Translations under genes and position numbers: made by a program | Notes under the pieces: model-generated | Seen by the model: the letters and a program-made list of their open reading frames with translations, nothing else | Databases searched by the model: none | Told to the model about the DNA's origin: nothing | Part shown: one piece after another, positions 26,445 through 33,254 of the stretch | How the letters are laid out: the number at the start of each line of letters is the position of its first letter | How positions within the stretch are numbered: position 1 is the first letter of the stretch | Source: an uncultured Clostridia bacterium | Lineage (GTDB): Bacteria; Bacillota; Clostridia; Oscillospirales; Ruminococcaceae | Assembly (NCBI GenBank): GCA_947627045.1 | Contig: CANQUM010000019.1 | Location: 1-34,032, forward strand | DNA: 34,032 nt | Direction: 5' to 3'

Positions 26445-26461
26445 TTGGCACGGTTTGGCAC
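26445..26461 (+). promoter_or_regulatory. two TTGGCAC direct repeats, 10 bases apart
   Basis: TTGGCAC is at 26445-26451 and 26455-26461, one helical turn apart, starting five bases after the DUF1492 stop. An AT-rich TATGATATACT (26497-26507) downstream could be the -10 of a late promoter that leads to the HNH and terminase genes. I infer an activator site for the DUF1492 protein. Confidence 0.45.
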
Positions 26462-26527
26462 ACCCATGCACCTTGTGCGAGGGGGTTGACTTGTATTATG
26501 ATATACTTAGCGAAGTAGAATCAGACG

Positions 26528-26564
26528 AGCCTTCACGGGAGTGCCCCGTGGGGGCTTTTCTTTT
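26528..26564 (+). terminator. hairpin before the HNH gene
   Basis: AGCC/GGCT and CACGGG/CCCGTG form a two-part stem around AGTGC, followed by TTTTCTTTT. It sits between the possible late promoter and the HNH ribosome site, so it may be an attenuator read through in late growth. Confidence 0.6.
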
Positions 26565-26585
26565 GCACGATTGGAGGTGAAGCTG

Positions 26586-26945
26586 ATGCCGAGAAAGCCA
26601 AAGCGCGGGTGTGCCTACCCCGGCTGTCCCAGACTGACGGATGGTCAGTACTGTGAGGAACACAAAAAGCTGATGGAGAGCCGCTACAACAGGTACGAAC
26701 GGTCTGCCGATGTTCATAAAAAGTACGGCCGGGCATGGAAGCGAATCCGTGACCGGTATGTGAGGGAGCATCCACTCTGTGAGATGTGCCTGAAAGAAGG
26801 CCGGCTCACACCGGTGGAGGAAGTCCACCACATCGTACCCGTATCGCAAGGCGGGACGCACGACCGCAGCAATTTGATGAGCCTTTGCCAGTCCTGTCAT
26901 ACGAAACTGCACCATGAAATTGGCGACAGACAAATACGCCGCTGA
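26586..26945 (+). CDS. phage HNH endonuclease
   Basis: ATG 26586 lies five bases after GGAGGTGA, so I prefer it to upstream in-frame codons. The 119-residue protein has an N-terminal zinc site (CAYPGCPRLTDGQYCEEH, residues about 9-26) and an HNH core: CEMCLKEG, VEEVHHIVPVSQGG, NLMSLCQSCHTKLHHEIG. All HNH residues and the four zinc Cys are present. In phages, HNH nucleases next to the terminase genes assist cos cleavage and packaging. The small terminase gene follows 111 bases later. Confidence 0.9.
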   Translation: MPRKPKRGCAYPGCPRLTDGQYCEEHKKLMESRYNRYERSADVHKKYGRAWKRIRDRYVREHPLCEMCLKEGRLTPVEEVHHIVPVSQGGTHDRSNLMSLCQSCHTKLHHEIGDRQIRR

Positions 26946-27056
26946 CCGGGAGGGGCGGTTCACTTCTCTACGGTAAAGTATTCCGGGGAACGGCGCGGGG
27001 CTTCGTGCGCGAAAAAAGCGAAATCAAACGGGGAATAACCCCAGGAAGGTGATCCT
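26946..27056 (+). other. possible cos region between HNH and small terminase
   Basis: This is the only sizeable gap in the packaging block. It contains GC-rich and partly symmetrical runs (CGGCGCGGGGCTTCGTGCGCG, with a GCGCG/CGCGC-like symmetry) before an AAGGTG ribosome site. In HNH-encoding phages, cos often lies beside the small terminase gene. The assignment rests on location only. Confidence 0.3.
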
Positions 27057-27608
27057 ATGGCGAAAGACGGTACCGCCAGGGGCGGTGCAAGGGCCGGCAG
27101 CGGACGCAAATCCAAGGGGCTGGCAGAAAAGCTGGAAAACGGCAACCCCGGCGGCAGAAAGCTGACGGTCATGGAACTGCCCGCCGACGCCGACCTCACC
27201 GGCGAGGATATGCCGGAGATAAAAAGCTACATGACGGAGCGGCAGAAAAACGGCGAGGATCTGGACGCCGCCGAGATATTTGAGGAGACGTGGCTCTGGC
27301 TCAGGGAGCGGGGCTGTGAAAAGCTGGTCAGCACACAGCTTATCCGCAGCTACGCCATGAGCGTTTCCCGCTGGATACAGTGCGAACGCGCCATCTCCGA
27401 ATACGGCTTTCTGGCAAAGCATCCAACTACGGGACAGGCGATCTCCTCTCCCTATGTGTCGATGAGCCAGAACTACATGAAACAGGTCAACAACCTGTGG
27501 TACCAGATATTCCAGATCGTGAAGGAAAACTGTTCTGCGGAATTTACGGGAGCGATGCCGCAGGATGATGTGATGGAGCGTCTGCTCCGCTCCCGGAAAG
27601 GAATGTGA
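27057..27608 (+). CDS. phage terminase small subunit, P27 family
   Basis: This 183-residue protein starts at ATG 27057, with AGGAAGGTGA upstream. The Gly-rich N-terminus (GGARAGSGRKSKG) is common in this family, followed by a helical body: ADLTGEDMPEIKSYMTERQK, EIFEETWLWLRERGCEKLVS, SYAMSVSRWIQCERAISEYG, and then TTGQAISSPYVSMSQNYMKQ. It recognises phage DNA for packaging by the large subunit, which is not in the window and presumably lies further right. The stop overlaps the start region of the SAM synthetase gene. Confidence 0.85.
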   Translation: MAKDGTARGGARAGSGRKSKGLAEKLENGNPGGRKLTVMELPADADLTGEDMPEIKSYMTERQKNGEDLDAAEIFEETWLWLRERGCEKLVSTQLIRSYAMSVSRWIQCERAISEYGFLAKHPTTGQAISSPYVSMSQNYMKQVNNLWYQIFQIVKENCSAEFTGAMPQDDVMERLLRSRKGM

Positions 27609-27610
27609 CT

Positions 27611-28393
27611 ATGTTTGAAAAAGTAAATCCGGCACACCCGGATAAAGTGGCGGATCGCATTGCCGGCGCTCTGGTCGACCTTGCGTATGCAGCGGAAAAT
27701 GACCCCAAGATCGCGGTGGAGGTTCTGCTCGGTCACGGCGTGTGCCATATCATCGCGGAGACTTCAGTGCATATCCCTACGGGAGATGTAGAAACGGCGG
27801 TACATCGTATTGCTGGGAATCTCGCCGTGGATTATGTGGAAGTTCCGCAGGACGGATGCCTTTCCGAGAATCAAAAGAACGGTGTCCGCTGCGGGGACAA
27901 CGGCATCTTCAAAGGCGTGCCGGTAACAGATGAGCAGAAAAAACTGTCTGCCATCGCACGGGATATTTATTCCTCGCACCCTTATGACGGAAAATATATT
28001 CTGGACGGCGACCGCCTGATTATCTGCCAGAGCAATACGGACAGCAAAGAACTGTGCAAGCTGTACCCCAGCGCCACAGTCAACCCTCTGGGTGACTGGA
28101 CTGGAGGCTCGGATGTGGACTCCGGCGCGACTAACAGGAAACTCGGATCGGATATGGCAGACTCCGTCACAGGCGGCGGGCTGCACGGCAAGGATTTATC
28201 AAAGGCCGATGTGAGCGTGAATATCTACGCATGGCTGAAAGCGCAGGAAACGGGAAAGCCCGTGGAACTGTGCTGCGCCATCGGTGACGATACCGTGGAC
28301 GGAAGACCGTATGCGGAAATTGTATCAATTGCGAGAGATTATATCCGCTCGGTGGGCGGCTTTGAAGCGTTCGCGGAATGGGGGCTGGTATGA
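27611..28393 (+). CDS. short phage S-adenosylmethionine synthetase (MetK-like)
   Basis: I prefer ATG 27611, eight bases after AAAGGA, to GTG 27605. The 260-residue product has NPAHPDKVADRIAGALVDL (ATP/methionine site), AVEVLLGHG, CGDNGIFKG (compare GDQG of MetK), DSGATNRKLGSD and GGGLHGKDLSKADVS (compare GGGAFSGKD). Cellular MetK is about 380-400 residues, so this is a compact version. It makes SAM from ATP and methionine. It overlaps the next gene (ATGA) and is followed by two SAM-using methyltransferases, so it probably supplies their cofactor during infection. Activity of the short form is inferred. Confidence 0.85.
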   Translation: MFEKVNPAHPDKVADRIAGALVDLAYAAENDPKIAVEVLLGHGVCHIIAETSVHIPTGDVETAVHRIAGNLAVDYVEVPQDGCLSENQKNGVRCGDNGIFKGVPVTDEQKKLSAIARDIYSSHPYDGKYILDGDRLIICQSNTDSKELCKLYPSATVNPLGDWTGGSDVDSGATNRKLGSDMADSVTGGGLHGKDLSKADVSVNIYAWLKAQETGKPVELCCAIGDDTVDGRPYAEIVSIARDYIRSVGGFEAFAEWGLV

Positions 28394-29652
28394 TGAAAAC
28401 GACAACGGATATGCAGCTTGTGCCTATCGCCAAGCTGATCCCCTATGTAAATAACGCTCGGACACACTCCCCCGAACAGATAACCAAGCTACGCTCTTCT
28501 TTACGGGAGTTTGGATTCGTCAATCCCGTCATCATCGACCGGGACTACAACGTCATAGCCGGACACGGGAGGATCGCTGCCGCCAGGGAGGAAGGCATCG
28601 CCGAGGTGCCCTGTGTATTTGTAGACCATCTCACCGAGGCTCAGAAGAAAGCATATATTCTCGCGGACAACCGTATGGCGATGGATGCCGGATGGGATGA
28701 AGAACTCCTGCGTGTGGAGATTGAATCTCTGAAGGGCATGGACTTTGACGTTTCTCTCACAGGCTTTGATGATAAGGAACTGTCCGACCTGTTCTCCGTT
28801 GGGAATGACAGCGAGGCAAAAGATGACGATTACGACCTGACAGCCGCTTTGGAAAAGGCGGCTTTTGTTATGCGCGGGGATATTTGGACGGTCGGCAGAC
28901 ACCGCCTTGTGTGCGGTGACGCTACCAGCGCGGAGGATGTCGCCGCCCTCATGGGAGACATCAAAGCGAACCTCATTCTGACCGATCCCCCATACGGAGT
29001 CTCTTTCAAAAGCTCAAGCGGTCTTACCATTCAAAACGACAGTATGAAAGATGAGGAGTTTTATAACTTCCTGCTCTCCGCTTTCAAAAATATGGCCGAG
29101 CATCTGGAAAAAGGCGGCGCGGCTTATGTGTTCCACGCGGACACCGAGGGACTGAACTTCCGCAGGGCATTCGTGGACGCCGGGTTTCATCTCGCGGGAT
29201 GCTGTATCTGGGTGAAGGATTCTCTGGTGCTTGGACGCTCGGATTACCAGTGGCAGCATGAGCCGATTCTTTACGGCTTCATGCAGAACGGCAAGCATCC
29301 GTGGTACTCCGACCGCAAACAGACCACCATCTGGAACTTCGCCAAGCCGAAACGCAACGCCAATCATCCGACCTCAAAGCCCCTCGATTTGCTTGGCTAC
29401 CCCATAGGCAACTCCACGCAGGAGAACGCAGTGGTCATCGATACATTCGGCGGCTCCGGCTCCACGCTGATGGCGTGCGAACAGATGAATCGTGTCTGCT
29501 ATACGATGGAACTGGATGAAAAATATGCTTCGGTCATTCTCCGCAGATATGTGGACGATACCGGCAATGCCAATGGCGTGTATGTGATGCGAAACGGAGA
29601 ACGGATTCCATACTCCGACCTCGTGAAAGAGGTGGAGGGCAAAAATGAGTGA
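28390..29652 (+). CDS. ParB-like domain fused to adenine/N4-cytosine DNA methyltransferase
   Basis: ATG 28390 overlaps the MetK-like stop. The 420-residue protein begins with a ParB/sulfiredoxin-like domain (VPIAKLIPYVNNARTHSPEQ, VIAGHGRIAAAREEGI, ADNRMAMDAGW; about residues 8-110). The methyltransferase domain follows: NLILTDPPYGVSF (motif IV, DPPY), HPTSKPLDLL and DTFGGSGSTLMACEQMNR (motif I). The order IV before I marks a beta-class enzyme. It would modify phage DNA and protect it from host restriction. The C-terminus overlaps the next methyltransferase gene by eight bases. Confidence 0.9.
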   Translation: MMKTTTDMQLVPIAKLIPYVNNARTHSPEQITKLRSSLREFGFVNPVIIDRDYNVIAGHGRIAAAREEGIAEVPCVFVDHLTEAQKKAYILADNRMAMDAGWDEELLRVEIESLKGMDFDVSLTGFDDKELSDLFSVGNDSEAKDDDYDLTAALEKAAFVMRGDIWTVGRHRLVCGDATSAEDVAALMGDIKANLILTDPPYGVSFKSSSGLTIQNDSMKDEEFYNFLLSAFKNMAEHLEKGGAAYVFHADTEGLNFRRAFVDAGFHLAGCCIWVKDSLVLGRSDYQWQHEPILYGFMQNGKHPWYSDRKQTTIWNFAKPKRNANHPTSKPLDLLGYPIGNSTQENAVVIDTFGGSGSTLMACEQMNRVCYTMELDEKYASVILRRYVDDTGNANGVYVMRNGERIPYSDLVKEVEGKNE

Positions 29653-31810
29653 TACAAATCTGACCCTCGGCAGCCTGTTCGATGGCTCCGGGGGCTTCCC
29701 TTTGGGCGGGCTGCTCTGCGGCGTCACCCCGGTGTGGGTATCGGAGATCGAGCCGTTTCCCATCCGGGTGACCACAAAGCGGCTGCCCTTTATGAAGCAC
29801 TACGGCGATGTGTCCAAACTGAACGGCTCCGAACTGGAACCCGTGGACATCATCACCTTCGGCAGCCCCTGCCAGGACATGAGCATTGCGGGCAAAAGAG
29901 CGGGGCTGGACGGTTCACGCTCCAATCTGTTTTATGAAGCGATACGGATCGCAAAAGAAATGAGGTGTGCCACAAATGGCAGATATCCAAGATACATCGT
30001 ATGGGAGAACGTGCCGGGCGCATTCTCCTCAAACAAGGGCGAGGACTTCAAAGCCGTCCTTGAAACGGTCTGCGGCATCAAAGACGGTGAAGCAGATATT
30101 CCTCGATATGAGAAATGGCCGGGTGCCGGGGAGATCGTGGCGGACGATTACTCCGTCGCATGGCGGGTACTTGATGCGCAATACTGGGGAGTCCCCCAGC
30201 GCAGAAAACGCATCTTCCTTGTCGCAGATCTTGCAGGCCAATGTGCCGGAAAAATATTATTTGAGTCAGAAGGCCTGTCAGGGTATTCTGCGGAGGGCTT
30301 CCGTGCGTGGCAAAGAGCTGCCGGAGGTGCTGCGTCTTGCGCTGGAGCGTCAGGCGTCTGCCTAAACGACCAGGGCGGCAGCCGTATGGATGTGACCGAT
30401 GAGGTGACTTGCACCCTACGAGCCGAGGCGCACCATCCTCCCTGTGTGCTGGATGCGGCGGGATTCTGCACCGAGCATTCAGCGCACAGTCGTTCCATCG
30501 GATACGAGGAGGAACGGTCGCCCACGCTCCGGGCGGGAGTGGTGCCGGCGGCGGTCTATGAGAACCATAGTCAGGACACGAGATACACCGGGCCGCTGGA
30601 CGTTGCTCCCACAGTATCCTCCACCTATGGCATGGGCGGCAACAACCAGCCGTTCGTCGTAAATGATGAGGATACTCCCAAGACACTGAAGATACGCTCC
30701 GGCTGCGAGGGAGGCGGCAAGGGTGCGCTCATCCAGGAGGATAAATCGGCGACATTGTCCTGCAACAATGACCAGACGCTGTTTGTCCCGTTCTGCAAAG
30801 GGACTCGTCCGCATTCCAAAGAGGAAGCTCCAAGCTGGAAAGACGGCAAGGTGGCAAACACGCTGAACACCTTTGACGCCGGGGAGCAGCGGTGCAATGA
30901 ACTGATTGTCCAAGCTTACGGTATCTCCTCCGACAAGTCCCACGCCATGCTGTCGGATAATCCGCACAGCGGCATCTACGAGGCGGAAACTTCACGGACG
31001 CTGGACACGAGCGGCGGGAATCCCGGCTGTAACCAAGGCGGCATCGCCGTGGTGGAACGGCATCCTGTGGTAGGCGGAGTGCATGACCCTTACCGGGAAG
31101 AATCCATCGCTCCCACCGTTGAAACGAACGGAGCAAGGCCGACCTGCAATCAGGTCGGCGTTCCCGTAGTGGAAAGCTATGCGCTGCAGGGTTCCATGAT
31201 CGGACGGGATGACAAGAACGGTCCCCAGGGTGACGGCATCAGCGAGGATGTTTCCTTCACTTTGAATACGGTCGACCGCCATGCCGTGTATGCTATGACT
31301 ACCGGCTCATATATGCAGACCACGGAGGATCAGTCTCCCACGCTGATGGCGAGGGACTTCAAAGATCCCGCCGCTGTCGCTTACGGCATCGGACGGGATG
31401 TTTTTAACCAGGGGCAGAATGCTAAGTTCTCTCCGTCTGTGGAGGAGGAACTCCAGCCTACGTTGGTGGCGAAAGGACCGGGCGCAGTGCAGAACGGATA
31501 CACGGTGCGCCGTCTTACCCCAACCGAGTGCGCCAGACTGCAGGGCTTTCCCGACTGGTGGTGTGCTGACCTCGGCACGGCGAATCCCTCCGATGAAGAT
31601 ATATCTTTCTGGCGGGAGGTTTATGAAACCCACCGCAGAGTAATGGGTACCTCATCCAAGCCGAAAACGGATAAGCAGATCATCAAGTGGCTGAAAGACC
31701 CGTACTCCGATGCCGCCGAATATAAGATGTGGGGCAACGGCGTGGCGCTGCCGTGCGTGACCTTCGTATTGGCGGGCATTGTGTACTTTGCACAGTTATC
31801 CGGGCAGTAA
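29645..31810 (+). CDS. C5-cytosine DNA methyltransferase with repeat-rich target-recognition region
   Basis: This 721-residue protein starts at ATG 29645 after GGAGGG. Motif I is GSLFDGSGGFPLGG, motif IV FGSPCQDMSIAG (Cys nucleophile), motif VI VWENVPGA, motif VIII QRRKRIFLVAD, motif IX LTPTECARLQGFPDWW and motif X YKMWGNGVALPCV. Between VIII and IX, residues about 235-610, it carries some eleven degenerate repeats built around (P/x)T(L/V)xx: CTLRAE, PTLRAG, PTVSST, KTLKIR, ATLSCN, NTLNTF, RTLDTS, PTVETN, FTLNTV, PTLMAR, PTLVAK. The region is twice the usual target domain. Such repeats occur in phage enzymes and may allow several or changing targets. Confidence 0.9.
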   Translation: MSDTNLTLGSLFDGSGGFPLGGLLCGVTPVWVSEIEPFPIRVTTKRLPFMKHYGDVSKLNGSELEPVDIITFGSPCQDMSIAGKRAGLDGSRSNLFYEAIRIAKEMRCATNGRYPRYIVWENVPGAFSSNKGEDFKAVLETVCGIKDGEADIPRYEKWPGAGEIVADDYSVAWRVLDAQYWGVPQRRKRIFLVADLAGQCAGKILFESEGLSGYSAEGFRAWQRAAGGAASCAGASGVCLNDQGGSRMDVTDEVTCTLRAEAHHPPCVLDAAGFCTEHSAHSRSIGYEEERSPTLRAGVVPAAVYENHSQDTRYTGPLDVAPTVSSTYGMGGNNQPFVVNDEDTPKTLKIRSGCEGGGKGALIQEDKSATLSCNNDQTLFVPFCKGTRPHSKEEAPSWKDGKVANTLNTFDAGEQRCNELIVQAYGISSDKSHAMLSDNPHSGIYEAETSRTLDTSGGNPGCNQGGIAVVERHPVVGGVHDPYREESIAPTVETNGARPTCNQVGVPVVESYALQGSMIGRDDKNGPQGDGISEDVSFTLNTVDRHAVYAMTTGSYMQTTEDQSPTLMARDFKDPAAVAYGIGRDVFNQGQNAKFSPSVEEELQPTLVAKGPGAVQNGYTVRRLTPTECARLQGFPDWWCADLGTANPSDEDISFWREVYETHRRVMGTSSKPKTDKQIIKWLKDPYSDAAEYKMWGNGVALPCVTFVLAGIVYFAQLSGQ

Positions 31811-31835
31811 TCCGGCAGCTATTCTACATTGAATA

Positions 31836-31880
31836 GACTTGCTATTTCCGGGCTTTAGAGTGATTAATGTAGTACCGAAA
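31836..31880 (+). promoter_or_regulatory. conserved leader element, copy 1
   Basis: This 45-base stretch starts GACTTGCTATT, has TTTAGAG in the middle and ends GTACCGAAA shortly before the ribosome site of the gene at 31902. A second copy lies at 33177-33222. The same ends in two leaders suggest a phage promoter or RNA regulatory element. Confidence 0.6.
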
Positions 31881-31901
31881 AACAAGTAGGAGGTACTTAC
31901 C

Positions 31902-32633
31902 ATGACGATCAACAACATCACCATCCGCTACAACGTAACGGGCAGCGAAAGGAAACGCCTGGCAGACTATATCGCCGGATTCCTCGGCTGCGAAAAGAAA
32001 TACCTCGGCGTTCCCAGCTGCGCCTATCAGGTCGGCTACATTACCGTCAGCAAGGACGGAGCCATCACCTTTGATGACAGAGCCGACAGTGAGGAGATCG
32101 AAACGCTACTGGAGGAACTGGAAACCGAGGGCTTCCACGCCGAGCCTGCCACCGAGGAAAGCGCCGTCGCCAACGATACCGCCGAGAACGGCAGCGCCGC
32201 ACAGGACGCGAAAGTGGGGCTTACGGTGCGAATCCCGCTGGAGAAGGTAGCGGTCGGCAACCTCACAAGGCTGCTGGAGGCCAAAGGCTCCCTCATCAAG
32301 AACGCGCTGGGGCTGGATGACTTGCCAATCAACATTGAGGAGGACGCCATCGCCTTCCCTTGGTTTGAGGAACTGCCGGACGCCGAAGAGGTCAACGCTT
32401 ACACCCACCTCATCGCTGCCCTTTGCGAGATGAGCAAAAATCAGAAGCGTATCACCGCCACGGAGAAAGAGGTGGACAACGAGAAGTATGCCTTCCGCTG
32501 CTTCCTCCTCCGCTTGGGCTTCATTGGAACCGAGTTCAAGACCGAGCGGAAAATTCTCCTCCGCAACCTCTCCGGCTCTTCCGCTTTCAAAAGCGGTCAC
32601 AAAGGAGGTGCGGACGATGCGGTTTCCGAGTAA
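31902..32633 (+). CDS. conserved phage protein (virulence-protein-like in name only)
   Basis: This 243-residue acidic protein starts at ATG 31902 behind AGGAGGTAC. The N-terminus has NITIRYNVTGSERKRLADYI and KKYLGVPSCAYQVGYITVSK, an alpha/beta domain. An acidic Ala/Glu linker spans about 75-105. The C-terminal domain has VRIPLEKVAVGNLTRLLEAK and AFRCFLLRLGFIGTEFKTER, and ends RNLSGSSAFKSGHKGG. Phages carrying DUF4314 and amidoligase genes often hold such a protein in this place. Its function is unknown to me, and no enzyme motif is visible. Confidence 0.65.
   Translation: MTINNITIRYNVTGSERKRLADYIAGFLGCEKKYLGVPSCAYQVGYITVSKDGAITFDDRADSEEIETLLEELETEGFHAEPATEESAVANDTAENGSAAQDAKVGLTVRIPLEKVAVGNLTRLLEAKGSLIKNALGLDDLPINIEEDAIAFPWFEELPDAEEVNAYTHLIAALCEMSKNQKRITATEKEVDNEKYAFRCFLLRLGFIGTEFKTERKILLRNLSGSSAFKSGHKGGADDAVSE
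32581..32596 (+). other. 16-base palindrome before the DUF4314 ribosome site
   Basis: CCGCTTTCAAAAGCGG has 7-base arms around CA inside the end of the preceding gene, five bases before AAAGGAGGTG. It may shape translational coupling of the next gene. Confidence 0.35.
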
Positions 32634-32844
32634 AGAGGTAATTGAACAGCTACGAAAAGAATACCCTGTTGGATGCCGTGTGGAATTAGTGCGCATGGAC
32701 GATGTCCAGGCACCGCCCATGGGCACTCTCGGCACGGTCAGAGGCGTGGATGACATCGGCTCCATCATGGTGGCCTGGGACACGGGCAGCGGGCTGTCCG
32801 TAGCCTACGGCGAGGACATCTGTCGAAAAATCAGGGAGGTATGA
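32617..32844 (+). CDS. DUF4314 domain protein
   Basis: I chose ATG 32617 because AAAGGAGGTG lies just upstream and the residues before it only shadow the previous gene. The 75-residue product, MRFPSKEVIEQLRKEYPVGC then RVELVRMDDVQAPPMGTLGT and SIMVAWDTGSGLSVAYGEDI, is a clear DUF4314 protein: a small SH3-like beta-barrel. These accompany the phage amidoligase cluster. It could bind nucleic acid or protein; its role is not known. It overlaps both neighbours by a few bases. Confidence 0.85.
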   Translation: MRFPSKEVIEQLRKEYPVGCRVELVRMDDVQAPPMGTLGTVRGVDDIGSIMVAWDTGSGLSVAYGEDICRKIREV

Positions 32845-33128
32845 TCATGGGACAGGACATTTTGGAGCAGCTTTATTATGGGAAAATTGTCCCATGGGAA
32901 AACAATAACGACCAATCCCCAAGGTCGCAGGAACTCAGAGACTTGATCGATAAGGATATCCATAGTCTTTCCGATATGCTTTCCGATGAGGGAAGATCAA
33001 TGCTTGAAAGGTTTCTGGAAAACCGCTCTGAACTTGCTGATTTAGCTGTCTGCGGCGCGTTCAAAGACGGATTCCGACTCAGAGCGCAGTTTACCATGGA
33101 TACATTCCATAGTAGCAAACATCCATAA
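32841..33128 (+). CDS. DUF6809-like small phage protein
   Basis: This 95-residue protein starts at ATG 32841 (32847 is also possible), overlapping the DUF4314 stop (ATGA), with GGGAGG upstream. It reads GQDILEQLYYGKIVPWENNN, then SQELRDLIDKDIHSLSDMLS and CGAFKDGFRLRAQFTMDTFH. The YxGxIxPWE opening and the final GFRLGA-like segment are typical of DUF6809, short helical phage proteins near amidoligases. No function is known to me. Confidence 0.72.
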   Translation: MIMGQDILEQLYYGKIVPWENNNDQSPRSQELRDLIDKDIHSLSDMLSDEGRSMLERFLENRSELADLAVCGAFKDGFRLRAQFTMDTFHSSKHP

Positions 33129-33176
33129 ACTACATAATATCTTGCGATCATCTTTGTGTAGTATATTATCAAAAAT

Positions 33177-33222
33177 GACTTGCTATTATCCTCTTTTAGA
33201 GCGAATATGTGTACTACCGAAA
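33177..33222 (+). promoter_or_regulatory. conserved leader element, copy 2
   Basis: This 46-base stretch starts GACTTGCTATTATCC, has TTTTAGAG in the middle and ends GTACTACCGAAA, matching copy 1 at 31836-31880 with one length change. It lies 33 bases before ATG 33255. Between the copies the genes differ, so the conservation is in the leader itself. Confidence 0.6.
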
Positions 33223-33254
33223 GGGAAAACACACCGAAAACGGAGGATACGAAC

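Noticed and set aside
26445-26461. Sigma-54 promoter (TTGGCACG-N4-GGCA)
   Set aside because: The -12 element should be TTGC, not GGCA, and no enhancer-binding protein is present; the sequence is better explained as a direct repeat.
26486-26507. Standard promoter with TTGACT as -35 and TATACT as -10
   Set aside because: The spacing is only 10 bases, too short for a sigma-70 promoter.
30078-31136. Minus-strand frames opposite the C5 methyltransferase repeats
   Set aside because: They mirror the repeats of the real gene and contain no recognisable domain.
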